A DNA stretch of 64,000 bases from assembly GCF_011044995.1 (NCBI RefSeq), contig NZ_JAAKZW010000004.1:103494-167493 (forward strand), in the 5' to 3' direction. The translations under genes and the position numbers were made by a program. Of this stretch, positions 25,734 through 33,833 are shown piece after piece (position 1 is the stretch's first letter; the number at the start of each line of letters is the position of its first letter). Source of the DNA: Streptomyces mesophilus. GTDB lineage: Bacteria; Actinomycetota; Actinomycetes; Streptomycetales; Streptomycetaceae. Below the pieces are notes generated by a model, which did not search any database, had not been told where the DNA came from, and worked only from the letters and a program-made list of their open reading frames with translations.

Positions 25734-25802
25734 GTGCGGCTCCTGATCGGTGGGCGAGGCTCTCGGGGGAGTAACGAGGCAGCGGGCTGTGCGATTCCCG
25801 GC

Positions 25803-25835
25803 CCTGCCGCCTGCCGCCTGCCGCCTGCCGCCTGC
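25803..25835. repeat. (CCTGCCG)4.7 microsatellite
   Basis: Four exact tandem copies of CCTGCCG (25803-25830) and a partial fifth, in the divergent region between the CoA-binding gene (start 25733) and the glycosidase gene. A 7-bp unit is prone to slippage and could vary promoter spacing between strains. Confidence 0.7.
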
Positions 25836-25996
25836 GCCCGCTCCGGCTCACGGTGCACACCCATTGACACCGGCCTCAGCGCATTCATGAGACTGCGCGG
25901 CGTGAACACCGAGGTCGCGGTCCCCGTCAATGTGACAGCCACCGTCGCCCTGCCGGTGGTCCCGGGCGCGCACGCCGGCAACGAAGGGAACGGTTC

Positions 25997-28219
25997 ATGA
26001 CCGACCAGCGGCACTTCTCCCGCAGAGGGTTCATCGGCGCGGCCTCCGCGCTGACCGCCGCGACGCTGATGTCCCGCGTCGCGCAGGCGGAGTCGGCGGC
26101 GGCCGCACCCGGCAGCGAGCGCGAGGGCACGCGTATCGACCGACACGCCTTGGTGTCCCGGCATCGCGTCGTGCGCCACCGCAGCGACCTCGACCTGCCG
26201 GTCCAGGTCGGCAACGGCCGGTTCGCCTTCGGCGCCGACGTGACCGGCCTGCAGACCTTCGTCCCGTTCAACACCCTGTCCGACTGGGCCTGGCACGCCG
26301 ACCCGCTGCCGCCCGGCAAGGAGATCGCGGACTACCGGGGCACCGTCTGGGACACGTACGGCCGCGACGTCCTCTACTGGACGGACGACGACAACGAACC
26401 CGAACTCCACAACTGGCTGCGGGAGAACCCCCACCGGGCCAACCTCGGCCGCATCGGTCTGCGGCTGCTCAAGGACGACGGCAGCGAGGCCGCCGAGGCC
26501 GACCTCACGGACACGGTGCAGGAACTCGACCCGTGGACGGGCGTGCTGCGCAGCTCCTTCCGGCTCGACGGGTATGCGGTGACGGTCGAGACCGCCTGCC
26601 ACCCCGGCAAGGACGCCGTCGCCGTACGCATCGAGTCGCCGCTCGTGCGGCTCGGCCGCCTGTCGCTGTTCCTGCACTTCCCGTACGCGACCGCGGCCGG
26701 ACGGAACAAGTTCGAGGCCCCGTACGTCGGACTCTGGGACCGTCCCGAGCAGCACACCACCACGCTCCGCCGCCGCGGCCGCACCCCGGTCGTCACGCAC
26801 ACCATGGACGCCACGCGGTACGAGGTCGGCCTCGCGCTCTCGCCCGGCGCACGGATCAGCCGGCCCGACCCGGCGCGGCACCGCTACGACGTGACGAGCG
26901 GCGGTGAACGACTCGATGTGACAGCTCACTTCGCACCGGAGATCGACGGCGCCGTGCCACCCGCCGCCGAAGTGGTGCGGCAGAGCGAGACCTGGTGGCC
27001 GCGGTTCTGGCGGACCGGCGGGGCGGTCGAGCTGTCGGCGAGCGAGGATCCGCGGGCGCACGAGTTGGAGCGCCGTATCGTCCTGAGCCAGTACCACCTC
27101 GCCGTGAACGACGCGGGCAACGACCCCGCCCAGGAGTCGGGACTGGTCAACAACGGCTGGTTCGGCAAGTTCCACATGGAGATGTACTGGTGGCACGCCT
27201 TCCAGTACGGGCTCTGGAACCGCTGGCCGCTCCTGGACCGCAGCACCGACATCTACACCCGCCTGCTGCCCACCGCACGAAGGCTCGCGACGTCCCAGGG
27301 CTTCTCCGGCGCCCGCTGGCCGAAGATGACGACGGCGTACGGCGACGCCATCGGCCGCGAGTCACCCGGCACCCCGACCTGCCTGCTGATCTGGCAGCAG
27401 CCCCACCCGCTCTTCCTCGCGGAACTCGACCACCAGGCCCACCCGGGACGGTCCACGCTGCTCAAGTGGCGCGAAGTCGTGCACGAGAGCGCCGAGTTCA
27501 TCGCCTCGTTCGCCCACCGCGAGGACAGCGGCCGGTACGTCATCGGCCCGCCGATCATGTGCTGCAACGAGCGCAACCCGTCGGCCGAGACCCTGAACCC
27601 GGCCTTCGAGCTGTCGTACTGGCGCTTCGGGCTGCGCATCGCACAGGAGTGGCGCGAGCGCCTCGGCCTGGCGCGCGAGCCGCACTGGGACGCCGTCCTC
27701 GACGGCCTCGCCCCGCTGCCCGTCGAGGACGGCGTCTACGTCCTGTACGAGGGTGTGCCCGACATGTGGACCGAGCGCAACACCAACCACCCCGATCCGG
27801 TGGCACCGTTCGGGATGCTGCCCGGTGACGGCGTCGACGTGGAGGTGATGCGGGCGACGACCCGCAAGGTCCGTGAGACATGGCCGGTCACCGACCTGTA
27901 CAGCTGGGACTTCCCCCTCCTGGCGATGAACGCCGCCCGGCTCGGCGAACCCGGCCGCGCCGTGGACTACCTGCTGCACGAACGGTTCGGCTTCACCGAC
28001 ACCGGGCTGCCCGCCAGCGGCAAGAGCGGGGTGCCCTCCCCGTACTTCCCCGCCGCCGGAGGCCTGCTCTATGCCGCCGCCATGATGTGCGCCGGCTGGG
28101 GCGACTCACCCGGCGGTCCGGTGGGGGAACGGGGGCGTCCTGGACCGCGAGGAACCGCGCCCGGATTCCCGGACCAGGGCTGGACGGTGCGCTGGGAGGG
28201 CCTCGCGCCCGCCCTGTGA
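25997..28219 (+). CDS. Tat-exported six-hairpin-fold glycosidase-like protein
   Basis: A 740-aa exported protein. SRRGFIGAASALTAATLMS at residues 9-27 is a Tat signal. The mature part begins with a beta-sandwich domain (VQVGNGRFAFGADVTGLQ, typical of GH65/GH95-like proteins) and continues into an (alpha/alpha)6 barrel (GWFGKFHMEMYWWHAFQYGLWNRW, SGARWPKM, GPPIMCCNERNP). The HxEMYWWH and GARWPKM segments are hallmarks of six-hairpin glycosidases, whose catalytic acid is a Glu in this region. The substrate cannot be named; plant or microbial polysaccharide fragments are likely. ATG 25997 follows GAAGGGAACG. Confidence 0.75.
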   Translation: MTDQRHFSRRGFIGAASALTAATLMSRVAQAESAAAAPGSEREGTRIDRHALVSRHRVVRHRSDLDLPVQVGNGRFAFGADVTGLQTFVPFNTLSDWAWHADPLPPGKEIADYRGTVWDTYGRDVLYWTDDDNEPELHNWLRENPHRANLGRIGLRLLKDDGSEAAEADLTDTVQELDPWTGVLRSSFRLDGYAVTVETACHPGKDAVAVRIESPLVRLGRLSLFLHFPYATAAGRNKFEAPYVGLWDRPEQHTTTLRRRGRTPVVTHTMDATRYEVGLALSPGARISRPDPARHRYDVTSGGERLDVTAHFAPEIDGAVPPAAEVVRQSETWWPRFWRTGGAVELSASEDPRAHELERRIVLSQYHLAVNDAGNDPAQESGLVNNGWFGKFHMEMYWWHAFQYGLWNRWPLLDRSTDIYTRLLPTARRLATSQGFSGARWPKMTTAYGDAIGRESPGTPTCLLIWQQPHPLFLAELDHQAHPGRSTLLKWREVVHESAEFIASFAHREDSGRYVIGPPIMCCNERNPSAETLNPAFELSYWRFGLRIAQEWRERLGLAREPHWDAVLDGLAPLPVEDGVYVLYEGVPDMWTERNTNHPDPVAPFGMLPGDGVDVEVMRATTRKVRETWPVTDLYSWDFPLLAMNAARLGEPGRAVDYLLHERFGFTDTGLPASGKSGVPSPYFPAAGGLLYAAAMMCAGWGDSPGGPVGERGRPGPRGTAPGFPDQGWTVRWEGLAPAL

Positions 28220-28321
28220 ACTGCGGCCCCCACAGGGCGTGTTCGGCGCCTGCGCCCCGGAATGCGCCGTCACGGGTGGCCCGCACAGTTCGTTCTGCAC
28301 TGTCCGTGTGTGCATACGCAT

Positions 28322-28354
28322 GGCACGATTGGGGATCAAGTCCCCTACTGTGCC
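28322..28354 (+). promoter_or_regulatory. Leader hairpin abutting a kinase ribosome-binding site
   Basis: GGCAC/GTGCC (28322-28326, 28350-28354) encloses GGGGA/TCCCC (28331-28335, 28341-28345) with a 5-nt loop and a symmetric 4x4 internal loop. The stem ends exactly at GAGGAG (28355-28360) before GTG 28367, so it could limit ribosome access. Confidence 0.4.
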
Positions 28355-28366
28355 GAGGAGTTGCCC

Positions 28367-30094
28367 GTGGAGCCGTTGACCGGCGGGGATCCGCGGCAGG
28401 TCGGCCCCTATCGGATCCTGATGCGTCTCGGTGAAGGCGGGATGGGGCGGGTCTACTTGGGGCGCTCGCCCGGCGGCCGGACCGTGGCCGTGAAGCTCGT
28501 GCACGCCCCACTCGCCTCGACCCCGGGTTTCCGGGAGCGGTTCGCCCGCGAGGTGCACGCCTCGCGCGCCGTCTCCGGTGCGGGTACCGCGCCCGTCGTG
28601 GCCGCCGATCCGGAGGCCGATGTGCCCTGGCTGGCCTCCGCGTACATACCCGGGCCTTCGCTGTCGGAGACCGTGTACCGGTACGGACCTCTGCCGGAAC
28701 CCGCGCTGTGGCGCCTCCTTGCGGGCCTTGCCGAGGCCCTGGAGGTGGTGCACGCCACCGGGCTCGTGCACCGGGACCTGAAACCGTCGAACGTCCTGCT
28801 GTCCCTCGACCGCCCGGTGCTGATCGACTTCGGGATCGCACGGGCCGCCGACGATGCGGCGCTGACCGGGACCGGACTCGTGGTGGGTTCGCCCGGATAC
28901 ATGTCGCCGGAGCAGGCCGAGGGGCAGATGGTGACCGCGGCAGGAGACCTGTTCGCGCTGGGCGCGGTGCTCGCGTTCGCGGCGACCGGGAACAATCCGT
29001 TCGGCGGCGGCTCAGGACCCGAACTGCTGTACCGGATCGTGCACCATGAACCGGACCTGACCGGTGCACCGGAAGAGTTCGCCTCGGTCGTACGGGAGTG
29101 TCTGAGCAGACGGCCGGAGAGCAGGCCGAGTCCGAGCGCGCTCAAGGCACGGGCCGCAGCGCGCACCGAGCCAGGTGGTGACTGGCTGCCCGCTCCCGTC
29201 GCCTCGGCCATCGCACGCCGTGGCGAAGTGCTGCTCAACCTCGAGGCCGAGGAGATCGCCCCGGGTTCGGTGGCGGACCGGGTCCCGCCCACCGCCGTGG
29301 TCACCGAGGTGACACCGCCCCGGCCCGCCTCTCCTCATACGGCCCCCACGCGCACGGCCGGGGCCGATGCGCCGACCCCGCCACCGTCCGGGTTCGGCCC
29401 ACCGCCCGCTCCGCACGCCTTTCCTCAGACGTCGCCTCCGTACGCCTCCGGACATGGCGCCTTTCACCACCCCGCGCCTCCGGGGCCCACGTATCCGCAG
29501 CCCACATATCCGGGGCCCGCCAAGGATGTGGCGCGGCGCCGCGGTGGGGTGATCGCGGCTGTCGTCGCGCTCGCCGTCGCCGGAGTCGTCGGCGTGGCCC
29601 TCGCGCTCAACTCCGGTGACGGGGACGGATCGTCGGGTGCGCAGGGCGGCGGCGCGACCTCGTCCGCTCCCGCCGTCGAGCGCTCCGAAGCGCCTCCCGT
29701 GGCGGATTCGCAGCAGCCGACCGAGCCGGAAGCCGAGGACCCGTCGCCTGTGACGGGCGAATGGCGCGGCACGTACACCTGTCTTCAGGGAAACACCGGC
29801 CTGACGCTGACGATGTCCGAGGACTCGGGGACCGTAGCGGCCACGTTCGACTTCTACGCGGTGGACTCCAACCCCGACGTCCCGCCGGGCACCTTCGCCA
29901 TGAAGGGCACCTTCTCGGGAGGGCGCCTGGAGCTGCTGGGCGACCGCTGGATCCAGCAGCCCGAGGACTACCTCATGGTGGGGCTCGCGGCCGATGTCGA
30001 CGGAGAGTCGCCGCAGACGATCACGGGCACCGTCATGAACGACGACGGGACGCCGTCGGACAGCTGCTCCACGTTCACCGTCCAGAAGAACTGA
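28367..30094 (+). CDS. Membrane-anchored Ser/Thr protein kinase (Pkn type)
   Basis: A 575-aa Hanks-type kinase. It has a Gly loop GEGGMGRVYLG, the VAIK lysine at residue 43, VHRDLKPSN (134-142; Asp137 catalytic), IDFGIAR (DFG) and GSPGYMSPEQ, all consistent with an active kinase. A Pro-rich juxtamembrane region (300-390), one transmembrane helix (about 394-414) and a ~150-aa outer domain with two Cys follow. The outer domain (GEWRGTYTCLQGNTGLTLTM ...) is a beta-rich lipocalin-like sensor of unknown ligand, without PASTA repeats. Start GTG 28367 follows GAGGAG. The gene stands alone and ends at the bidirectional terminator 30121-30167. Confidence 0.9.
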   Translation: MEPLTGGDPRQVGPYRILMRLGEGGMGRVYLGRSPGGRTVAVKLVHAPLASTPGFRERFAREVHASRAVSGAGTAPVVAADPEADVPWLASAYIPGPSLSETVYRYGPLPEPALWRLLAGLAEALEVVHATGLVHRDLKPSNVLLSLDRPVLIDFGIARAADDAALTGTGLVVGSPGYMSPEQAEGQMVTAAGDLFALGAVLAFAATGNNPFGGGSGPELLYRIVHHEPDLTGAPEEFASVVRECLSRRPESRPSPSALKARAAARTEPGGDWLPAPVASAIARRGEVLLNLEAEEIAPGSVADRVPPTAVVTEVTPPRPASPHTAPTRTAGADAPTPPPSGFGPPPAPHAFPQTSPPYASGHGAFHHPAPPGPTYPQPTYPGPAKDVARRRGGVIAAVVALAVAGVVGVALALNSGDGDGSSGAQGGGATSSAPAVERSEAPPVADSQQPTEPEAEDPSPVTGEWRGTYTCLQGNTGLTLTMSEDSGTVAATFDFYAVDSNPDVPPGTFAMKGTFSGGRLELLGDRWIQQPEDYLMVGLAADVDGESPQTITGTVMNDDGTPSDSCSTFTVQKN

Positions 30095-30120
30095 ACGCGA
30101 GGAGTCCGGGCAGTGCACGA

Positions 30121-30167
30121 CCGGCCGTGCTCCCTGCTCCGGGCCCGGACCAGGGAGCCACGGCCGG
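30121..30167. terminator. Bidirectional stem-loop terminator
   Basis: CCGGCCGTGCTCCCTG (30121-30136) pairs with 30151-30167 over 16 bp with a single bulged C. It lies between the convergent kinase and binding-protein genes and so can end both. Confidence 0.65.
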
Positions 30168-30211
30168 GTGCTGCCTATCGGATCAGGGAGCCCACGGCTG
30201 GATGCTGCCTA
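30151..30211. repeat. Imperfect ~27-bp tandem duplication at the terminator
   Basis: 30151-30177 and 30184-30211 share CAGGGAGCC(C)ACGGC(C/T)GG(G/A)TGCTGCCTA, differing by a few bases. The second copy contains the stop codon (30209-30211) of the minus-strand gene; the first is the right arm of the terminator. Confidence 0.55.
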
Positions 30212-31108
30212 AGCGATGGCCTGGAGCGCCGCCGTGACCGTGTCCAGGAAGCGCGTGTGCGCCTGCGGGCTCGGCGGGAGTTCCGGGTTCCAGGGCGCGG
30301 TGCGCACGGTCGAGGCGAAGTCCGCCGGCAGGGCGCCCGCGTGGGCGCGGACATCGACGAGGACGAGATCCGGTGCGAGCGCGGCGGCCTCGGACCAGGA
30401 GACCGTCGACCAATTGGCACCCGGACCCTCGGCGGGCTCCAGCAACAGGACGCCGAGGCCGGTCAGCTCGCTCAGATCGGGCCAGGCGTGGGGGCGGGCG
30501 AGATGCACCGAGCCCCCGTCGGCGGGGGAGAGGGCCAGGACGCGCAGCCGCGGGTCGGCGGCCGCGCGAAGCGTCAACCGCTGCTCCGCGGCGGTCAGTT
30601 CGGCCTCGGCGGCCTCGTCGGCGGCCGCGCCGAGCGAGCGGGCCAGCTGCGCGAAGCTCTCGCGGACCTGGGTGAGCGTACGGCCCCGGCTCACATCGAC
30701 GGCGACCACCGGGATGTGCTCCTCCAGGTGCTTGGCCGCCTCGGGCGTGATGCCGTACGTCTGCCCGCCGCCGTAGGTCACCGCCACGATCAGGTCGGGG
30801 TCCGCGGCGAGCAGCGCGTCCACGTCGAGGGCCGCGCCGGCCCCGTAGAACGGAAGCCCGGCAAGCGGCAGCTCGCCCGCCTTCGCCGGGTCCGGTACGG
30901 CCGGGTCGTCATGGCTCGACCCGAAGATGCCGGCCGGGCGCAGACCGTGGTCCCACAGCGCCGCGCCGACCTGTATGTACGCGACCAACCGGGTCGGCCT
31001 GCGGGCCGCGACCACCAAGTGACCGCGGTCGTCCGTGAATTCCCAGGCTGCTGCCGTGGGGGCGATCGCTGTAGGGGGCGAGATATCAGGTGCGGATTCG
31101 GATTTCAT
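30209..31108 (-). CDS. Fe-siderophore-type substrate-binding fold protein without a signal peptide
   Basis: A 299-aa class III periplasmic-binding-protein-like fold: RPTRLVAYIQVGAALWDHGLRPAGIFG, DVDALLAADPDLIVAVTYGGG and a long helix between lobes match the Peripla_BP_2 family of iron-siderophore and B12 receptors. GGAGG precedes ATG 31108 (MKSESAPDI), and the N-terminus is short and polar, with no signal peptide or lipobox Cys. Either it is cytosolic or the annotated family start is wrong; no upstream in-frame signal is apparent. No permease or ATPase genes are nearby. Divergent from yigZ. Confidence 0.7.
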   Translation of the reverse strand: MKSESAPDISPPTAIAPTAAAWEFTDDRGHLVVAARRPTRLVAYIQVGAALWDHGLRPAGIFGSSHDDPAVPDPAKAGELPLAGLPFYGAGAALDVDALLAADPDLIVAVTYGGGQTYGITPEAAKHLEEHIPVVAVDVSRGRTLTQVRESFAQLARSLGAAADEAAEAELTAAEQRLTLRAAADPRLRVLALSPADGGSVHLARPHAWPDLSELTGLGVLLLEPAEGPGANWSTVSWSEAAALAPDLVLVDVRAHAGALPADFASTVRTAPWNPELPPSPQAHTRFLDTVTAALQAIA

Positions 31109-31260
31109 GGAGCCTCCATCCATTCCGCGGGGTACCTGCCCCTGTTCGCCCGCCCACAAGCCCCCGGGGGGAACGTCACACAGCGTTGCCGTTGCCGGGG
31201 TGCCCGGGCGGCTCGGGTGCATGGCGCTCACCACCCGCCACGTGCGCATACGCTGGGCGG

Positions 31261-31887
31261 ATGCAGGACGAGTACCGCACCGTGGCCCACGAGGGTGTGC
31301 ACGAGACCGAGGTCAACCGCTCCCGTTTTCTGTGCGCGCTCGCCCCGGCGGCCACCGAACAGGAGGCCCAGGCCTTCGTCGCCCGGATCCGCAAGGAGCA
31401 CCCGACGGCGACGCACAACTGCTGGGCGTATGTGATCGGCGCGGACGGCGGGGTGCAGAAGGCCAGCGACGACGGGGAGCCGGGTGGTACGGCGGGGTTG
31501 CCGATGCTGCAGATGCTCACGCGCCGCGAGATGCGGTACGTCGTCGCCGTCGTCACCCGCTACTACGGGGGCGTGAAGCTCGGTGCCGGCGGGCTCATCA
31601 GGGCGTACGGGGGCGCGGTCGGCGAGGCGCTCGACGCACTCGGCACGATCACCAAGCGCCGGTTCCGGCTGGTCACCGTGACCGTCGACCACCAGCGCGC
31701 GGGCAAGCTGCAGAACGATCTGCGCACGGCCGGACGCGAGGTGCGGGACATGCGGTACGGGGAGGCGGTGACGCTGGAGATCGGCCTTCCGGACGCCGAT
31801 GTCGACGCCTTCCGCGGCTGGCTCGCGGACGCGACGGCGGGCACGGCGACGCTCGAGATCGGCGCGGAGGCGTACGGGGACGCGTGA
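31261..31887 (+). CDS. yigZ: YigZ/IMPACT family protein
   Basis: A 208-aa protein of the UPF0029/IMPACT family. The N-terminal domain shows the family signature: NRSRFLCALAPAATEQEAQAF, HPTATHNCWAYVIG, SDDGEPGGTAGLPML and VTRYYGGVKLGAGGLIRAY. DUF1949 occupies the C-terminal ~60 residues (RLVTVTVDHQRAGKLQNDL ...). The family is conserved in bacteria and linked to translation or nucleotide handling, though no enzymatic role is firm. The start is ATG 31261, 152 bp from the divergent binding-protein start; only a weak ribosome-binding site is visible (CTGGGCGG). Confidence 0.9.
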   Translation: MQDEYRTVAHEGVHETEVNRSRFLCALAPAATEQEAQAFVARIRKEHPTATHNCWAYVIGADGGVQKASDDGEPGGTAGLPMLQMLTRREMRYVVAVVTRYYGGVKLGAGGLIRAYGGAVGEALDALGTITKRRFRLVTVTVDHQRAGKLQNDLRTAGREVRDMRYGEAVTLEIGLPDADVDAFRGWLADATAGTATLEIGAEAYGDA

Positions 31888-31946
31888 CCGTGACGGCACG
31901 CGCCAACCGCACGTACGCACAGCCAACCCCGCACGTACGCAACGCT

Positions 31947-33566
31947 TCAGTCCGCCCCCGGCTCCGCGGCCGTGAAACGCTCGAAGCCCGCGTGGAAGGC
32001 CGTGCCCTCGGGGTCGGTCTCGTTGTAGTGGAAGGCCGAGACGCCGCAGCCGCGGGCGGCGAAGGCGTCGCCCGTGTAGGCCGCGACGGTCTTGCCGTCG
32101 AGGGCGAGCTCCACCTTGATCCGCCCGTCACCGGCCGGCGTACAGGTCAGCGCCATGTCGATCTCCTGTTGGCTCTTCACCTTCAGGCCGAGGTCCGCGA
32201 GGTTCTTCTCGACGACCCGGTCGTGCTGGAACTCCCCCTTGTGCCGGAACTCCCGCACGATCAAGGCCTCCTGGCCCGTGGTCACATAGCCCGACCAGCG
32301 GGAGCCCTTCTCGTAGTCGCCGGAGCCGTTGCACCACAGACCGATCCCGCCGTCACCCCCGAACCAGGCCGCCTGGGTGCTGATCCGCACCGCGGACGTG
32401 GCCGGCTCGAAGGGCGCCTGCGGCCACACCTCCAGCTGGAGCCTGGGGCTCACCAGCATGGTGCCGCCCTTGTGCGTGACCTTCCCCAGGTCCGGGTCCT
32501 TGTGCGTCCAGTCGCCGGAGTCGGTCAGATCGTCGGCGTACGACTGCGGCGGCGAGTCCGTGGACTTCCCCGGGCCCGACGCACCGCCGCCCGATCCGTC
32601 CCCCCTCGTGCTGAGCACGACGGCGAGCAGCACGGCCGCGACCGCGCTGCCGGCCGCGAACCCCCACAGGCGCAGCTGCCTGCCCCGGTCGCCGTCGCGG
32701 TCGCCATAGACGGTTCCGGGCGATGGGCGGGGCGCGAGCGACACGGTCGGCGTGCCGTCCACCGCCTCCGCCGCCCCCGCGAGCCGGGTGACGAGCTGGG
32801 CCGCGGTGGGACGCTGCGCAGGATCCTTGCGCAGACAGTCGGCGATCACCGAACGCACCGGTTCCGGCACCGCCGTCAGATCGGCCTCGTCCTCGCATAC
32901 GGCGACCAGGACTTCGTAGGAGCCGGAGCCGTCGAATGGATGCCGGCCGGTGGCGGCGAAGTACAGCGTGCTGCCGAGCGAGAACACGTCCGACGCACTG
33001 GTGACACGCTGCGCCCTGACCTGCTCCGGTGACATGTAGGAGGGGGAGCCGACCAGGCTGCCCGGTGTGGTGAGCGCCGACTCGAGCAGACGGTCGTCGC
33101 GGGCGATGCCGAAGTCGATGATGCGCGGCCCGTCCGGCGAGAGCAGCACATTGGACGGCTTGATGTCCCGGTGGACGATCCCCACCCGGTGCACCTGCGC
33201 CAGCGCGTGCGCGACGGCCAGGGCGAGCGACTGGAGCCGGCCGGAGGCCAGCGGCCCGCTGCCGCTCACGTGCTCACCGATCGTCGGCCCGGGCACGAAC
33301 TCGCTGACGATGTACGGGGTACGCCCGGTCAGATCGGCGTCGAGGACCCGCGCCGTGGCCAGCTCGCCGACCCGGCTGGCCGCGCCGAACTCCCGGCGGA
33401 CACGGGCGAGCGCGATCTCGTCGTACTCCTTGCCCGGGAGCAGGAACTTCACGACGACCTGCCGGCCCTCCGGGTCGCGGGCGAGCCAGACGACTCCCTG
33501 CCCGCCGCGGCCGAGCTCGCGCTCGCAGACGTATCCGGCCACCGCGCCGTGCATCCGTGGATCCAT
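31947..33566 (-). CDS. Membrane-anchored Ser/Thr protein kinase
   Basis: A 539-aa kinase with GRGGQGVVWLA Gly loop, VAIK-type Lys40 (VVVKFL), VHRDIKPSN (Asp134) and IDFGIAR; all catalytic motifs are intact. An Ala/Val-rich helix near 300-321 spans the membrane. The ~210-residue outer part (about 330-539) contains CNGSGDYEKGSRW and QEIDMALTCTPAGDGRIKVELALDG and looks like a concanavalin-type beta-sandwich. It lacks PASTA repeats. GAGGGGGCGGGGC lies before ATG 33566. It is divergent from the metalloprotease gene, and its 3' end is 59 bp from the convergent yigZ stop. Substrate unknown. Confidence 0.9.
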   Translation of the reverse strand: MDPRMHGAVAGYVCERELGRGGQGVVWLARDPEGRQVVVKFLLPGKEYDEIALARVRREFGAASRVGELATARVLDADLTGRTPYIVSEFVPGPTIGEHVSGSGPLASGRLQSLALAVAHALAQVHRVGIVHRDIKPSNVLLSPDGPRIIDFGIARDDRLLESALTTPGSLVGSPSYMSPEQVRAQRVTSASDVFSLGSTLYFAATGRHPFDGSGSYEVLVAVCEDEADLTAVPEPVRSVIADCLRKDPAQRPTAAQLVTRLAGAAEAVDGTPTVSLAPRPSPGTVYGDRDGDRGRQLRLWGFAAGSAVAAVLLAVVLSTRGDGSGGGASGPGKSTDSPPQSYADDLTDSGDWTHKDPDLGKVTHKGGTMLVSPRLQLEVWPQAPFEPATSAVRISTQAAWFGGDGGIGLWCNGSGDYEKGSRWSGYVTTGQEALIVREFRHKGEFQHDRVVEKNLADLGLKVKSQQEIDMALTCTPAGDGRIKVELALDGKTVAAYTGDAFAARGCGVSAFHYNETDPEGTAFHAGFERFTAAEPGAD

Positions 33567-33833
33567 GCCCCGCCCCCTCGCCGCCGGACCGCCACGATCC
33601 CCGACTCCGTCCGGTTCACGGCTGTTTCGCAGCGTATCGGCTCTCCTGGCCGCGAAAGGCCTCTTGGCCGGGTCTGCCGCAGAGCCGGCGCACAGCTGTG
33701 GCCGAGTCGTCGCGTTTGTCAGGGCCATGTTCAGGTGCCTCGCGTTGCCTCTAATCTCGGCTCAGCACAGCCGCACCACGGCCCACCGCCGGCGCAGGGC
33801 CGGCCGGGGGCCGTCACCGTGGGGGGAACCACC

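Noticed and set aside
25887..26000. 37-codon frame ending in an ATGA overlap with the six-hairpin glycosidase gene
   Set aside because: No ribosome-binding site before its ATG; the overlap is likely coincidental.
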